A stretch of DNA of 26,999 nt from the NCBI GenBank assembly GCA_021845945.1, contig JAJZRD010000030.1, forward strand, positions 1 through 26,999, read 5' to 3'. The position numbers were made by a program, and so were the translations under genes. Origin of the DNA: Chloroflexota bacterium. GTDB lineage: Bacteria > Chloroflexota > UBA6077. Positions 9,602 through 16,521 of the stretch are shown here, piece after piece; position 1 is the stretch's first letter; every line of letters starts with the position of its first letter. The notes under the pieces were generated by a model that was given only the letters and a program-made list of their open reading frames with translations, ran no database searches and had not been told where the DNA came from.

Positions 9602-9637
9602 TTGCCATATCCCCCCTGGGGGGATATGCTATCGGCA
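9602..9637 (+). promoter_or_regulatory. CsoR-type operator overlapping a sigma-70-like promoter
   Basis: A perfect palindrome lies at 9606-9628: 11-bp arms CATATCCCCCC and GGGGGGATATG around a single T. G-tract/C-tract dyads of this form are the established operators of CsoR/RcnR-family sensors. The dyad occupies the spacer between -35 TTGCCA (9602-9607) and -10 TATGCT (9625-9630; 17-bp spacer). The expected start point is at about 9637, the first base of the ATG of the next gene, so the mRNA may be leaderless. Confidence 0.8.
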
Positions 9638-9966
9638 TGCGAACGAGAGTCTGTCGCCCGCTTCAACTGGAGATGAACGTGAAGGACGCGAGAAGCCACG
9701 GGGAGCACCAGCACACCAAAGAGGTGATCAACCGACTGTCGCGCATCGAGGGACACGTCCGGGCGGTCAAGGGCATGGTGGAGGAGGGCCGAGCCTGCCC
9801 CGATGTGCTGATCCAGCTTGCCGCTATCCGGTCAGCCGTGGAGCAGGCATCCCGGGTGGTCTTATCGGACCACGTAGAATCCTGCCTGCGGGGGGCCGCG
9901 GCGACGGGGGCTGCCGACGAGGAGTGGGAGAGCCTGAAAGAAGCTCTCGATCGGTTCATCTCGTAA
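9637..9966 (+). CDS. CsoR/RcnR-family metal-sensing repressor
   Basis: All-helical (DUF156) repressor, 109 residues from ATG 9637 or 97 from ATG 9673. The fingerprint INRLSRIEGHVRAV...CPDVLIQLAAIRSA is clear. Ligands Cys54, His79 and Cys83 have exactly the spacing (25 and 4) of Cys36-His61-Cys65 of CsoR. N-terminal His21, His24 and His26 lie close to where RcnR and InrS use an extra His, so Ni or Co is possible as well as Cu(I), especially since the next gene is a CDF exporter. Start 9637 fits a leaderless transcript. Start 9673 is closer to family length, but its GGAG directly abuts the codon. It probably represses itself and the CDF gene. Confidence 0.92.
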   Translation: MRTRVCRPLQLEMNVKDARSHGEHQHTKEVINRLSRIEGHVRAVKGMVEEGRACPDVLIQLAAIRSAVEQASRVVLSDHVESCLRGAAATGAADEEWESLKEALDRFIS

Positions 9967-9984
9967 TTGGGGGTTTTGTATTCG

Positions 9985-11010
9985 ATGCACGGCCACGATC
10001 ACCATCACGAGGACACGCACACCCACGACCACGATCACCCGGGGGCGGCCCATGGCCATACCCATGGTCCCGTCGATCCAACGATCCTCACCAGCCAGCG
10101 CGGGATCTGGGCCACCAAGTGGTCGCTGGCGGGGTTGGCCGTCACCGCCCTCCTCCAGCTCTTCGTCGTGTACTTCTCAGGGAGCGTGGCCCTCCTGGCA
10201 GACACCATCCACAACTTCGGCGACGCCGCGACGGCCATCCCGTTGTGGGTGGCATTCACCCTGGTCCAGCGCAAGCCCAGCCGGCGCTTCACCTACGGCT
10301 ACGGCCGCGTGGAAGACCTGGCAGGGGTTGCCGTCGTCCTGACCATTCTGGTCAGCGCCGTGGTCGCCGGATACGAGTCGGTCCAGCGTCTCCTTCACCC
10401 CCAGACCGTTCAGTACCTGTGGGCAGTCATCCTGGCCTCAATAGCCGGTTTCCTGGGCAACGAGGCCGTGGCCCTGTTTCGAATCCGAGTAGGCAAGGAG
10501 ATCGGCAGCGCCGCCCTGATCGCCGATGGTTATCACGCCCGGGTGGACGGTCTCGCCAGCCTGGCCGTTCTCGCTGGAGCCGTGGGCGTTTGGATGGGCT
10601 ATCCCCTTGCCGACCCGCTGATTGGCCTCATCATCACCCTGCTGATCCTGCGGATCGTATGGCAGTCGGGCAGGGTCGTCTTCTCCAGACTCATCGATGG
10701 GGTGGACCCCGAGGTGGTTGACCAGATCGAACGGACGGTCGGGCAGAGCCAGGGGGTGCGCGACGTCGGGGAGGTGCGGGTGAGATGGCTCGGACATCGG
10801 CTTCACGCGGAGGTGAACCTGGCCGTGGACCCGCGGCTCTCCGTTGCTGAGGGGCACACCGTGGCCACCGAGGCGCGACACCAGCTCCTGCACAACCTGG
10901 GCTATCTCTCCAACGCCACCATCCACGTGGACCCGGTGAGCAGCTCGGGTGAGGAACACCACCGCATCGAGAACCACGTCCACAGCGGCCTGGACCCTCA
11001 CTCTCACTAG
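9985..11010 (+). CDS. Cation diffusion facilitator (CDF) metal exporter
   Basis: 341-residue proton/metal antiporter of the inner membrane. The N-terminus is a His/Asp stretch (MHGHDHHHEDTHTHDHDH and HGHTHG), typical of Zn, Co or Ni CDF members. The transport site residues are visible: His76 and Asp80 in TM2 (HNFGD), and His184 and Asp188 in TM5 (HARVD). The C-terminal cytosolic ferredoxin-like domain includes HAEVNLAVD, and the tail is again His-rich (EEHHRIENHVHS). A TTG at 9967 is possible, but ATG 9985 with GGGGG about 11 bases upstream gives the normal His-rich start. It begins 18 bp after the CsoR-family gene, probably as one operon, like the dmeRF pair in rhizobia. Confidence 0.93.
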   Translation: MHGHDHHHEDTHTHDHDHPGAAHGHTHGPVDPTILTSQRGIWATKWSLAGLAVTALLQLFVVYFSGSVALLADTIHNFGDAATAIPLWVAFTLVQRKPSRRFTYGYGRVEDLAGVAVVLTILVSAVVAGYESVQRLLHPQTVQYLWAVILASIAGFLGNEAVALFRIRVGKEIGSAALIADGYHARVDGLASLAVLAGAVGVWMGYPLADPLIGLIITLLILRIVWQSGRVVFSRLIDGVDPEVVDQIERTVGQSQGVRDVGEVRVRWLGHRLHAEVNLAVDPRLSVAEGHTVATEARHQLLHNLGYLSNATIHVDPVSSSGEEHHRIENHVHSGLDPHSH

Positions 11011-11113
11011 CTGCACCTTGCCGGGCGATGTTGGGGGTGCCCGAGTCCCGCGACGAGACCCTTCAAGGGCGAAGGGCCTGTCAGCCTGCCGGTGACTCGC
11101 GCCACACACGACA

Positions 11114-11143
11114 CAGAGGGGGCGAGATGTCCCGCCCCCTCTG
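11114..11143. terminator. Stem-loop between convergent units
   Basis: Arms CAGAGGGGGCG (11114-11124) and CGCCCCCTCTG (11133-11143) are exact complements around 8 bases. It lies between the CDF gene (+) and the Cys-rich peptide gene (-), so it can end either transcript. There is no strong T-tract on either side. The rest of 11011-11113 holds nothing I recognise. Confidence 0.6.
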
Positions 11144-11161
11144 CACGAGAAGGCGCCTGCG

Positions 11162-11290
11162 CTACTTCTTCGGGGTGGGCTTCGGCCCACACCCGCAACC
11201 GCACGCGCTCGCGGCGGGCGTAGCCACCTCAGCCTTCGCCTTCTCGCCCCGGATCGCCGGCTTGCGGCCGGCCTCTGGCCTGGATGCCAT
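11162..11290 (-). CDS. 42-residue Cys-rich peptide with C-terminal CGCGCG cluster
   Basis: Starts at ATG 11290-11288 with a near-perfect AAAGGAGG 8 bases upstream and ends at TAG 11164-11162. The N-terminal half is basic and Ala-rich (MASRPEAGRKPAIRGEKAK). The end reads SACGCGCGPKPTPKK, with three Cys alternating with Gly. No signal peptide is visible, so it should be cytosolic. Alternating Cys-x-Cys is the pattern of metallothionein-like metal chelation, but three Cys is few, and I do not recognise a named family. It lies 60 bp downstream of the MerR-family gene on the same strand, so it is probably transcribed with that metal sensor. The strong ribosome-binding site is the main evidence for a real gene. 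Confidence 0.72.
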   Translation of the reverse strand: MASRPEAGRKPAIRGEKAKAEVATPAASACGCGCGPKPTPKK

Positions 11291-11350
11291 GGCTGCTGCC
11301 TCCTTTCTCAGGTGACGGCAGCAGCCTACAACCTGGCCCCAGGGGCAATG

Positions 11351-11797
11351 TCAAGAGGTCGCAACAACTTCTTCTCGACCCACTGGCAGACAAGCGCAAT
11401 CCGGCGAGAGGGGCGAGTCAGCGACTCTCTCCCTGTGCCCCGACTTCAAGATGACGAGGCGCTCCTCCAGCGACCGCTGTAGCTCTCCCAGCTCGCCGAT
11501 GCGCTGCCGGCACTCCTCGATCTTCCTGGAAAGCAGCTCCTCGACCTCCCGCTGAAGCTGTTGGCAGCCGCCAGGCACCCCGTTGAGGAGTTCCTGGATC
11601 TCACTCAGGGTGAGGCCGAGAAGTTTGGCCCGCCGGATGAAGAGGAGACGGTCCAGCGCCCCGGTGTCGTAGAGGCGGTAGCTGTTGACGGCCCGAGGAG
11701 CCGGATCGAGCAGCCCCAAGCCTTCGTAGTACCGGACGGCCTTCGCCGTGGTTCCCGCCCTCCTCGCAAGCTCTCCGACTGTCAGTGATCTGGCCAC
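11351..11797 (-). CDS. MerR-family transcriptional regulator (probable metal sensor)
   Basis: 148 residues. The N-terminal winged helix-turn-helix is LTVGELARRAGTTAKAVRYYEGLGLL, followed by RAVNSYRLYD and FIRRAKLLGLTLSEIQELL, then a long dimerisation coiled coil (about 78-117). Cysteines at 78, 96, 134 and 136 (SPDCACLP) sit around the dimer helix and C-terminal loop where MerR, ZntR and CadR bind metal, so a thiophilic or divalent metal inducer is likely. GTG 11797 is preferred: AAAGGGGG lies 8 bases upstream and the protein then starts MARSLTVGEL, as in homologues. A longer frame to 11857 would run into the promoter. It probably controls itself and the Cys-rich peptide. Confidence 0.88.
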   Translation of the reverse strand: MARSLTVGELARRAGTTAKAVRYYEGLGLLDPAPRAVNSYRLYDTGALDRLLFIRRAKLLGLTLSEIQELLNGVPGGCQQLQREVEELLSRKIEECRQRIGELGELQRSLEERLVILKSGHRERVADSPLSPDCACLPVGREEVVATS

Positions 11798-11821
11798 GTT
11801 CTTCACCCCCTTTCTGAGCCA

Positions 11822-11853
11822 ACAGTACACCTTTCCCCTAGCGGTAAGGTCAA
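11822..11853 (-). promoter_or_regulatory. MerR-type promoter with 20-bp spacer
   Basis: On the minus strand, -35 TTGACC (11853-11848) and -10 TACTGT (11827-11822) are separated by 20 bp. A dyad ACCTT...AAGGT (11829-11850) fills the spacer. Over-long spacers (19-20 bp) with this dyad are the hallmark of promoters that MerR-family activators distort into activity. The -35 overlaps the last bases of the lysR-type gene. Confidence 0.78.
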
Positions 11854-12746
11854 GCACCAGGAGCAGACGGCAGCAGCCTGTGAGCCAGGGCCGTGAAGGC
11901 GAGAGCTGCCGCCGTGGGGCGGACGTCTTTGCGGGAGATGATGCTGATCTCCCTCTCCAGCCGCAACCCCTCCACGGGAAGGGTCTTCAGCAACCCCTGG
12001 CGCAGCTCCACCTCCACGCTGTACCCGGAAACGGCAGCGATCCCCACGCCCGCCATAACCCCTCGCTTGACCGCCTCGCAGCCGGCAAGCTCCATGACCC
12101 TGCCGAGCTGAAACTCGCGGCGGCCCAGCTCATCCTCCAGGACTCTTCTGGTGCCGGAGCCCGGCTCGCGCAGGAGAAAACGCTCGGATAGCAATCGTTC
12201 GAGAGGGATGGAACCTTCCGAGGCCAGCGGGTGCGAAGGGGGAGCCACAATCACCAGCCGGTCTCGGGCATAGGGAAGGGACTGCAGGCCGGGCTGAAAG
12301 CCCATGCCCACGAAGCCCAGGTCCAGCTCGCCAGTCAGCACCCGAGTCTCGACCTCCTGGCTGTTGGCGACGAGCAGGCCCATGTCTATCCCTGGATACC
12401 GCTCCTGGAAGGCGGCCACGACCGGGGGCAGCAGGTAGGCGCCGGGGGTGCTGGAGGCCCCCATCTGCAAGTGCCCCCTCCCCAGATTCGCCACCTCCGC
12501 AAGGGCCCGGACCAGCTCCTCCTCCACATCGAAGAGCCTCTGGGCGTAGCCGAACACCATCCGGCCGGTCTCCGTGAGAAAGACCCGGTTGCCAGACTGC
12601 CCTAAGAGCTGGACCCCCAGCTCCTTCTCCAGTGACGCCACGTGGCGCGAGACGGCGGGCTGGCTGATGAAGAGATCCTCCGCCGCCCGAGAGTAAGAAA
12701 GGCGATGGGCAACGGCGAGGAAGATCCTCAAGCGGTAGAGGTTCAC
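11850..12746 (-). CDS. LysR-family transcriptional regulator
   Basis: 298 residues. The N-terminal helix-turn-helix (about 1-60) reads MNLYRLRIFLAVAHRLSYSR...ISQPAVSRHVASLEKELG, and the C-terminal periplasmic-binding-protein-like effector domain (about 90-290) includes GASSTPGAYLLPPVV and ELDLGFVG. The domain style is that of CysB/CbbR-like LysR members, so a small anionic inducer is possible, but it cannot be identified. The start is a GTG with no obvious ribosome-binding site. It is divergent from the four-Cys protein and TauE/SafE permease genes, the usual layout for a LysR regulator and its targets. Confidence 0.93.
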   Translation of the reverse strand: MNLYRLRIFLAVAHRLSYSRAAEDLFISQPAVSRHVASLEKELGVQLLGQSGNRVFLTETGRMVFGYAQRLFDVEEELVRALAEVANLGRGHLQMGASSTPGAYLLPPVVAAFQERYPGIDMGLLVANSQEVETRVLTGELDLGFVGMGFQPGLQSLPYARDRLVIVAPPSHPLASEGSIPLERLLSERFLLREPGSGTRRVLEDELGRREFQLGRVMELAGCEAVKRGVMAGVGIAAVSGYSVEVELRQGLLKTLPVEGLRLEREISIISRKDVRPTAAALAFTALAHRLLPSAPGA

Positions 12747-13055
12747 GGCTATAACTCAACTGAATAGATGGCATTCAAGCTCGACAGATGCATTATAGCA
12801 TTGCCGGTGGTAGGCTTCCGGCTAAGGCACAGACTACCTTCGATCCGGGGGCGGGGTTCACGGCCTACTCGCTGGTTGAAGGCCGCTGTCTTTCAAGGGC
12901 GGTCACGCGTCACGCGGGCGGGGCTGACACCGGCAGGCGAAGACATTATTATCACACACCGTTATCGCATATCGATATTTATCTGTGGGGTGGGGGCGAC
13001 GCATCCGCAGTTGGCCTCCGCCAACAGGCACTGCCGACGAGGGAGGCCGCCAAGA
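12747..13055. promoter_or_regulatory. Divergent control region between lysR-type gene and four-Cys gene
   Basis: About 310 bases without a supported gene. Two AT-rich islands stand out in GC-rich surroundings: ATGC-N6-GCAT at 12788-12801, and around 12946-12985 TTATC motifs next to a perfect 10-bp palindrome ATATCGATAT at 12969-12978. LysR regulators bind interrupted dyads in such regions, so these are candidate operator sites. An open frame runs through part of it, but its translation (Arg-rich, no RBS) looks non-coding. Confidence 0.4.
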
Positions 13056-13460
13056 ATGTCCGAGGTCGTCCTAGAGGGGGCCGGGGCCAAGAGGGTCGCC
13101 GTCTGCAACACCTGCACCCTCCGGTTGGTGCGCCTGGCCTACCAGCGAGCCCCCTGGTTCCGACTGGTACGGGAACCCCTCAGGCTGGGAATGCAGGCTA
13201 TGGCCCGTTGGCACCACGTCGCCCCCGACCGCTACCTGGTTCGGACCCCTGCCTGCTACGGTTGCGTTCGGTTGCACAAGAACGCCCTGAAGGAGGAATC
13301 GGCCACCTTCCGCTGGCTGAACGACCGGGTGAATCCCCTCTTCGACGCCTTCCTGGAGCGGATCGTGGCTCCCGGGGAGGTCGCGGATGCCAAAGCATAC
13401 GCCAGGGCCGCCTCCGTGGGGAGCATCCCAGAGGGGCAAAGGTCGGAGAAGGCAGGTTAG
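13056..13460 (+). CDS. Four-cysteine (CxxC...CxxC) small protein of unknown function
   Basis: 134 residues from ATG 13056, which has GGGAGG 9 bases upstream. I do not recognise the family. Two CxxC pairs, Cys17/Cys20 (VCNTC) and Cys67/Cys70 (ACYGC), flank a basic helical segment (RLVRLAYQRAPWFRLVREPL), with His53, His54 and His74 nearby. The spacing of the pairs suggests a structural zinc or an iron-sulfur site, not a transmembrane protein. No signal peptide is seen. It lies 60 bp before a TauE/SafE permease gene and is divergent from a LysR regulator, so a role in sulfur-compound or related anion metabolism is possible (inference). Confidence 0.72.
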   Translation: MSEVVLEGAGAKRVAVCNTCTLRLVRLAYQRAPWFRLVREPLRLGMQAMARWHHVAPDRYLVRTPACYGCVRLHKNALKEESATFRWLNDRVNPLFDAFLERIVAPGEVADAKAYARAASVGSIPEGQRSEKAG

Positions 13461-13520
13461 CCCGCCCACGGTGTCCCCGGCCGCAGGGGTACAGTCGTCA
13501 AAGGAGGAACAACCCGTATT

Positions 13521-14393
13521 ATGATCGACCCACTAGCTCTCGCCGCTTTCTCTCTGGCCGGCTTCCTGGCAGCAACCGCCGCCACCATGATGGGCTTCGG
13601 GATCGGTACCTCCCTGACGCCCATCTTCGCCCTGGTCTACCGCACCCAGATGGCCGTGATGCTGGTGGCCATCGTCCACTTCCTCAGCAACGCCTTCCGA
13701 CTGGCGCTGTTCCGGCGCCACGTGGATTTCGGCCTGGTCCGGCGGTTCGGCATCCTCAGCATCGTGGGTGCCCTGATCGGCTCCCTGTCCCAGGGGCTCG
13801 TCGACAGCGACTGGCTGAAGGTGGCACTGGGGGTGCTGCTGATCCTGCTGGGAGGGATCGAGCTGCTCCCGGGAGGCTCCGGCTGGCACTTCCCCCGCCA
13901 CCTCGACCAGTTGGGGGGCCTCCTCTCCGGCCTCCTCGGCGGCTTCCTCGGTAACCAGGGGGCCGTACGCGGCGCCTATCTGGCCAACTACGACGTTCCC
14001 AAGGAGTCCTTCATCGCCACGGCCGCTCTGATAGCCGTCTCCATCGACAGCACCCGCATCCCCGTCTATCTGTACACCCAGTGGCCGGAGCTGATCGCAG
14101 ACTGGCCTGTCCTGGTGGCGACGGCGGCCTCGGCCTACCTTGGCACGTTACTGGGCCAGCGCCTCGTGGGCAGGGTGTCCCAGGCGGCCTTCAAGCGGTG
14201 GGTAAACGGGATGATTTTCGCCTTCGGCCTGGTGATGGTGGCCCAGGGCTCCTGGCAGACTACGCTCTCGGTGGCGGCCACCGCAGTCGCCACGCTGCTC
14301 GCGCCGACGGTAGCCCTATCGCTCATCACCCTCCAGCGTCGGTTGGCTCGACGGGAGGGCCGAGATCGGCATGGGAACAGGGCAAGCCGATGA
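13521..14393 (+). CDS. TauE/SafE-family membrane permease
   Basis: 290 residues with about eight hydrophobic segments. The two-fold repeat of the family is visible: FSLAGFLAATAATMMGFGIG at the start of the first half and LLSGLLGGFLGNQGAVRGAYL at the start of the second. Members export or import sulfite, sulfoacetate and related anions; the substrate here is not determined. AAGGAGG at 13501-13507 is 13 bases before the ATG, slightly far. The stop overlaps the next start (ATGA), so the PadR gene is translationally coupled. Confidence 0.9.
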   Translation: MIDPLALAAFSLAGFLAATAATMMGFGIGTSLTPIFALVYRTQMAVMLVAIVHFLSNAFRLALFRRHVDFGLVRRFGILSIVGALIGSLSQGLVDSDWLKVALGVLLILLGGIELLPGGSGWHFPRHLDQLGGLLSGLLGGFLGNQGAVRGAYLANYDVPKESFIATAALIAVSIDSTRIPVYLYTQWPELIADWPVLVATAASAYLGTLLGQRLVGRVSQAAFKRWVNGMIFAFGLVMVAQGSWQTTLSVAATAVATLLAPTVALSLITLQRRLARREGRDRHGNRASR

Positions 14394-14758
14394 TCCGTGA
14401 TTTCTTCCTCGGCTTCATCAAGGTACACCTCTTGCATCACGCTGCCCGAGAGCCCGTCTATGGACTCCAACTGATAGAGGAACTGCGACGCCACGGCTAC
14501 AACCTCTCGCCAGGCACCCTCTACCCCATGCTGCACGATCTGGAGAAGTCGGGCCATCTCATCCGCGAGGACCGGCTGGTGGGCGGGAAGATCCGCAAGT
14601 ACTACCGGGCGACACCCCTGGGCGAACAGGCGCTGGAGGAGGCTCGGGCCAGGATCCGCGAACTGGTGGCGGAGGTTCTGGAGGGAGAAGGTCCGGCATC
14701 GCTGCCCGAGGCGGAGGAAGGGGGCAGCGTGGAGCAGGGAGTTGGAGGGGACGTATGA
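14390..14758 (+). CDS. PadR-family transcriptional regulator
   Basis: 122 residues. Typical PadR winged helix: IKVHLLHHAAREPVYGLQLIEELRR, then LSPGTLYPMLHDLEKSGHL, and the wing KIRKYYRATPLGEQAL. A short C-terminal helix (RARIRELVAEVLEG) should form the dimer, and the last residues are acidic. ATG 14390 overlaps the TauE/SafE stop by four bases, so the permease and this regulator form one unit; an autoregulatory or permease-regulatory role is likely, but the ligand is unknown. The much longer open frame upstream of 14390 lies inside the permease gene and is a shadow. Confidence 0.9.
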   Translation: MIRDFFLGFIKVHLLHHAAREPVYGLQLIEELRRHGYNLSPGTLYPMLHDLEKSGHLIREDRLVGGKIRKYYRATPLGEQALEEARARIRELVAEVLEGEGPASLPEAEEGGSVEQGVGGDV

Positions 14759-14801
14759 TAGCTGTCTGGGCGATGTCCGGGCTGTAAGGTCATGGGCCGC
14801 C

Positions 14802-15185
14802 GTGGATAACCGCAACCCCGTCAGGAACGACGAAGAGTCGCGCCTGGCGCCACAGCTGGGAGTCGGCCAGGCGCTTGCGATCACCCTGGGTGCCATGCTG
14901 GGGGTCGGCGTTTACGTGTCCATGGGGCGGGCAGCGGGGACGACCGGCGGATCTCTGCTGGTAGCCAGCAGCCTGGCACTTCTGGTCTACTACTGGGTGA
15001 TGAACCTATCGGCCCTCCGCCTGCCTGCGGAACGGCGACTGTATCCAGTAGCGGTGCCGGTGGCGGGCATCGTGGCTAACCTGGTCGTCGGTCTCTCTCT
15101 GCCCTGGCAGACCCTGGCGGTGGCCGGTGCCGTGGCCGCCGCCGACTTGGCCTACTTCGAACTGCTCCGCCGCCTTCGAAGGTGA
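14802..15185 (+). CDS. Remnant of an APC-family amino-acid permease (internal deletion)
   Basis: About 127 residues from GTG 14802 (an in-frame TTG at 14742 would overlap padR). The first part, QALAITLGAMLGVGVYVSMG, is a TM1 signature of amino-acid/polyamine permeases. Soon after, the sequence jumps to YYWVMNLSALRLPAERRLYP and VPVAGIVANLVVGLSLPWQT, which belongs to the C-terminal helices of the same family. Normal length is about 430-480 residues, so most of the middle helices are missing while the frame stays open. A working transporter is unlikely. It could have been retained by chance or be a very young deletion. Confidence 0.6.
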   Translation: MDNRNPVRNDEESRLAPQLGVGQALAITLGAMLGVGVYVSMGRAAGTTGGSLLVASSLALLVYYWVMNLSALRLPAERRLYPVAVPVAGIVANLVVGLSLPWQTLAVAGAVAAADLAYFELLRRLRR

Positions 15186-15322
15186 GACGCAGCGAGCGCC
15201 CGGCGGCACGGGTGTCCATCAGCCGGCATCCACAGCAGCCGGACTGTCCCAATCCCCGCCGGTCTCGTCGGATGGGGCTCTGCCCCTTGCCTCGATCTAG
15301 TGGGCCAGGTACTCCACTCGTC

Positions 15323-15958
15323 TCACTTCCATTGCAGCAGGCTCTCAAAAGTGTTGTCGGTTGGCACCTGGACCTTGATGAAACCGTAGCTACCGGGGAA
15401 CTCGCTGCTGGTCTGGCTGGCGTGGCAGCTGTTGCAACCGTTGATGGCGTTGTTGTATGCGGTGGTGAAGGCGCCGGTGTCCTTGTTGTCGATGGCCGTG
15501 GACAGGGGGTCCAGGAAGCTGGTCTCGAAGCCCTTCAAGGCCGCGGCGCGAGCCGGCCGGGTTGTTTCCCCGACCTTCTGGATCTCCCGCATCTCCAGCA
15601 CCTGATACTTGGCCATGTCCCAGTTTCCCGCCTGCTCCGCGAAGTAGGCTGCCGCCATCCTACGGCTGTATTCGATCATAACAGTCCCCAGGGCTGGCTG
15701 GATGGCGGTTAACTGGGCATTGTTTAGGACCAAGGGTGTTGGAGACGGGGCGGCTGCGGCCGAAGTGGTCGCTGCTGGAGCTGCAGCGACTGCCGTCGCC
15801 GGAGTGGTAGCCGCATTCGGTGGTGCGGTCACCCCAATGGGCGACTGTGGGGCTGCGGTAGGCGTCGCTGGCTGGGGAGCGCAGGCGACGAGCGTCGAAA
15901 TCGCCGCCAGACCCGCGGCCAGCAAGAGGAAGTCCACGTCCCGCTGTGGAGATCTCAC
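15323..15958 (-). CDS. Lipoprotein with C-terminal c-type heme site
   Basis: 211 residues from GTG 15958, with GGAGG 9 bases upstream. The signal sequence ends in the lipobox LVAC (Cys26), so the protein is anchored to the outer face of the membrane. A Pro/Ala/Thr-rich linker (about 27-76) leads to a helical domain (about 80-205) with one CNSCH heme motif (Cys175, Cys178, His179) near the end. The helical character and C-terminal heme site recall cytochrome c' and related four-helix cytochromes, though the similarity is only in layout. An electron-transfer or small-molecule-binding role in the envelope is likely. Its promoter region abuts the truncated regulator on the other strand. Confidence 0.85.
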   Translation of the reverse strand: MRSPQRDVDFLLLAAGLAAISTLVACAPQPATPTAAPQSPIGVTAPPNAATTPATAVAAAPAATTSAAAAPSPTPLVLNNAQLTAIQPALGTVMIEYSRRMAAAYFAEQAGNWDMAKYQVLEMREIQKVGETTRPARAAALKGFETSFLDPLSTAIDNKDTGAFTTAYNNAINGCNSCHASQTSSEFPGSYGFIKVQVPTDNTFESLLQWK

Positions 15959-16023
15959 CTGCAATGTCCTCCATTCTGCAATGTTGGCAATCCAGGGCAG
16001 CATCAAAGCTTCAATTATCTAGC

Positions 16024-16521
16024 CGCATAATCCGGTCCGCGGCGAACCGAACGGTGCCCGTGCTGATGCTCACGGCCCGGGCCGAGGACACCGCCAAGGC
16101 CATCGGTCTGGGCATCGGGGCCGACGACTACCTGGCCAAACCCTTCAGCCCCACCGAGCTGGTTGCCCGGGTGAAGGCGCTGCTGCGCCGGGCCTACCAG
16201 TTCAACGAGCCACCCCGGCCAACCCTGCTGGGTGGCCCTCGCCTGCTCCTGGACTCGGCCCGCCGTCAGGTGACCCTGGACGGCCACCCCGTGGAACTGA
16301 CGCCCACCGAGTTCGACCTGCTCCACCTGCTGATGGGCAACCCCGGCTGGGCCTTCAGCCGGAGCCACCTGCTGGAGAAGGTGTGGGGTTACGACGACGA
16401 GGCCGGCGAGGACACGGTCACCGCCCACATGAGCAACCTGCGCCGGAAGCTCGGGCCGGAGGGCGCCGACCTGATCCGCACCATTCGAGGCGTAGCCCAC
16501 GCCTACGAGCAGGACAGGTGA
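16024..16521 (+). pseudogene. OmpR-family response regulator truncated at the 5' end
   Basis: Similarity to response regulators starts only at IIRSAANRTVPVLMLTARAED, in the middle of the receiver. It then continues normally through DDYLAKPFSP and a complete winged helix (LTPTEFDLLHLLMGNPG ... IRGVAHAYEQDR). About 80 residues, including the acidic pocket and phospho-acceptor Asp, are absent. The sequence just upstream is the promoter region of the heme lipoprotein on the opposite strand, so the 5' half was lost by deletion or rearrangement. A start at one of the GTG codons near 16051 could still produce a DNA-binding domain without phosphorylation control. The kinase gene overlaps its stop by one base. 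Confidence 0.8.

Noticed and set aside
9558..10721. 387-residue plus-strand open frame across the csoR and CDF genes
   Set aside because: It overlaps two recognisable genes in another frame, and its translation is low-complexity Arg/Gly/Pro.
12768..13055. N-terminal extension of the four-Cys protein frame
   Set aside because: Good RBS only before ATG 13056; the upstream part is basic, compositionally unlike the rest, and includes AT-rich regulatory-looking sequence.
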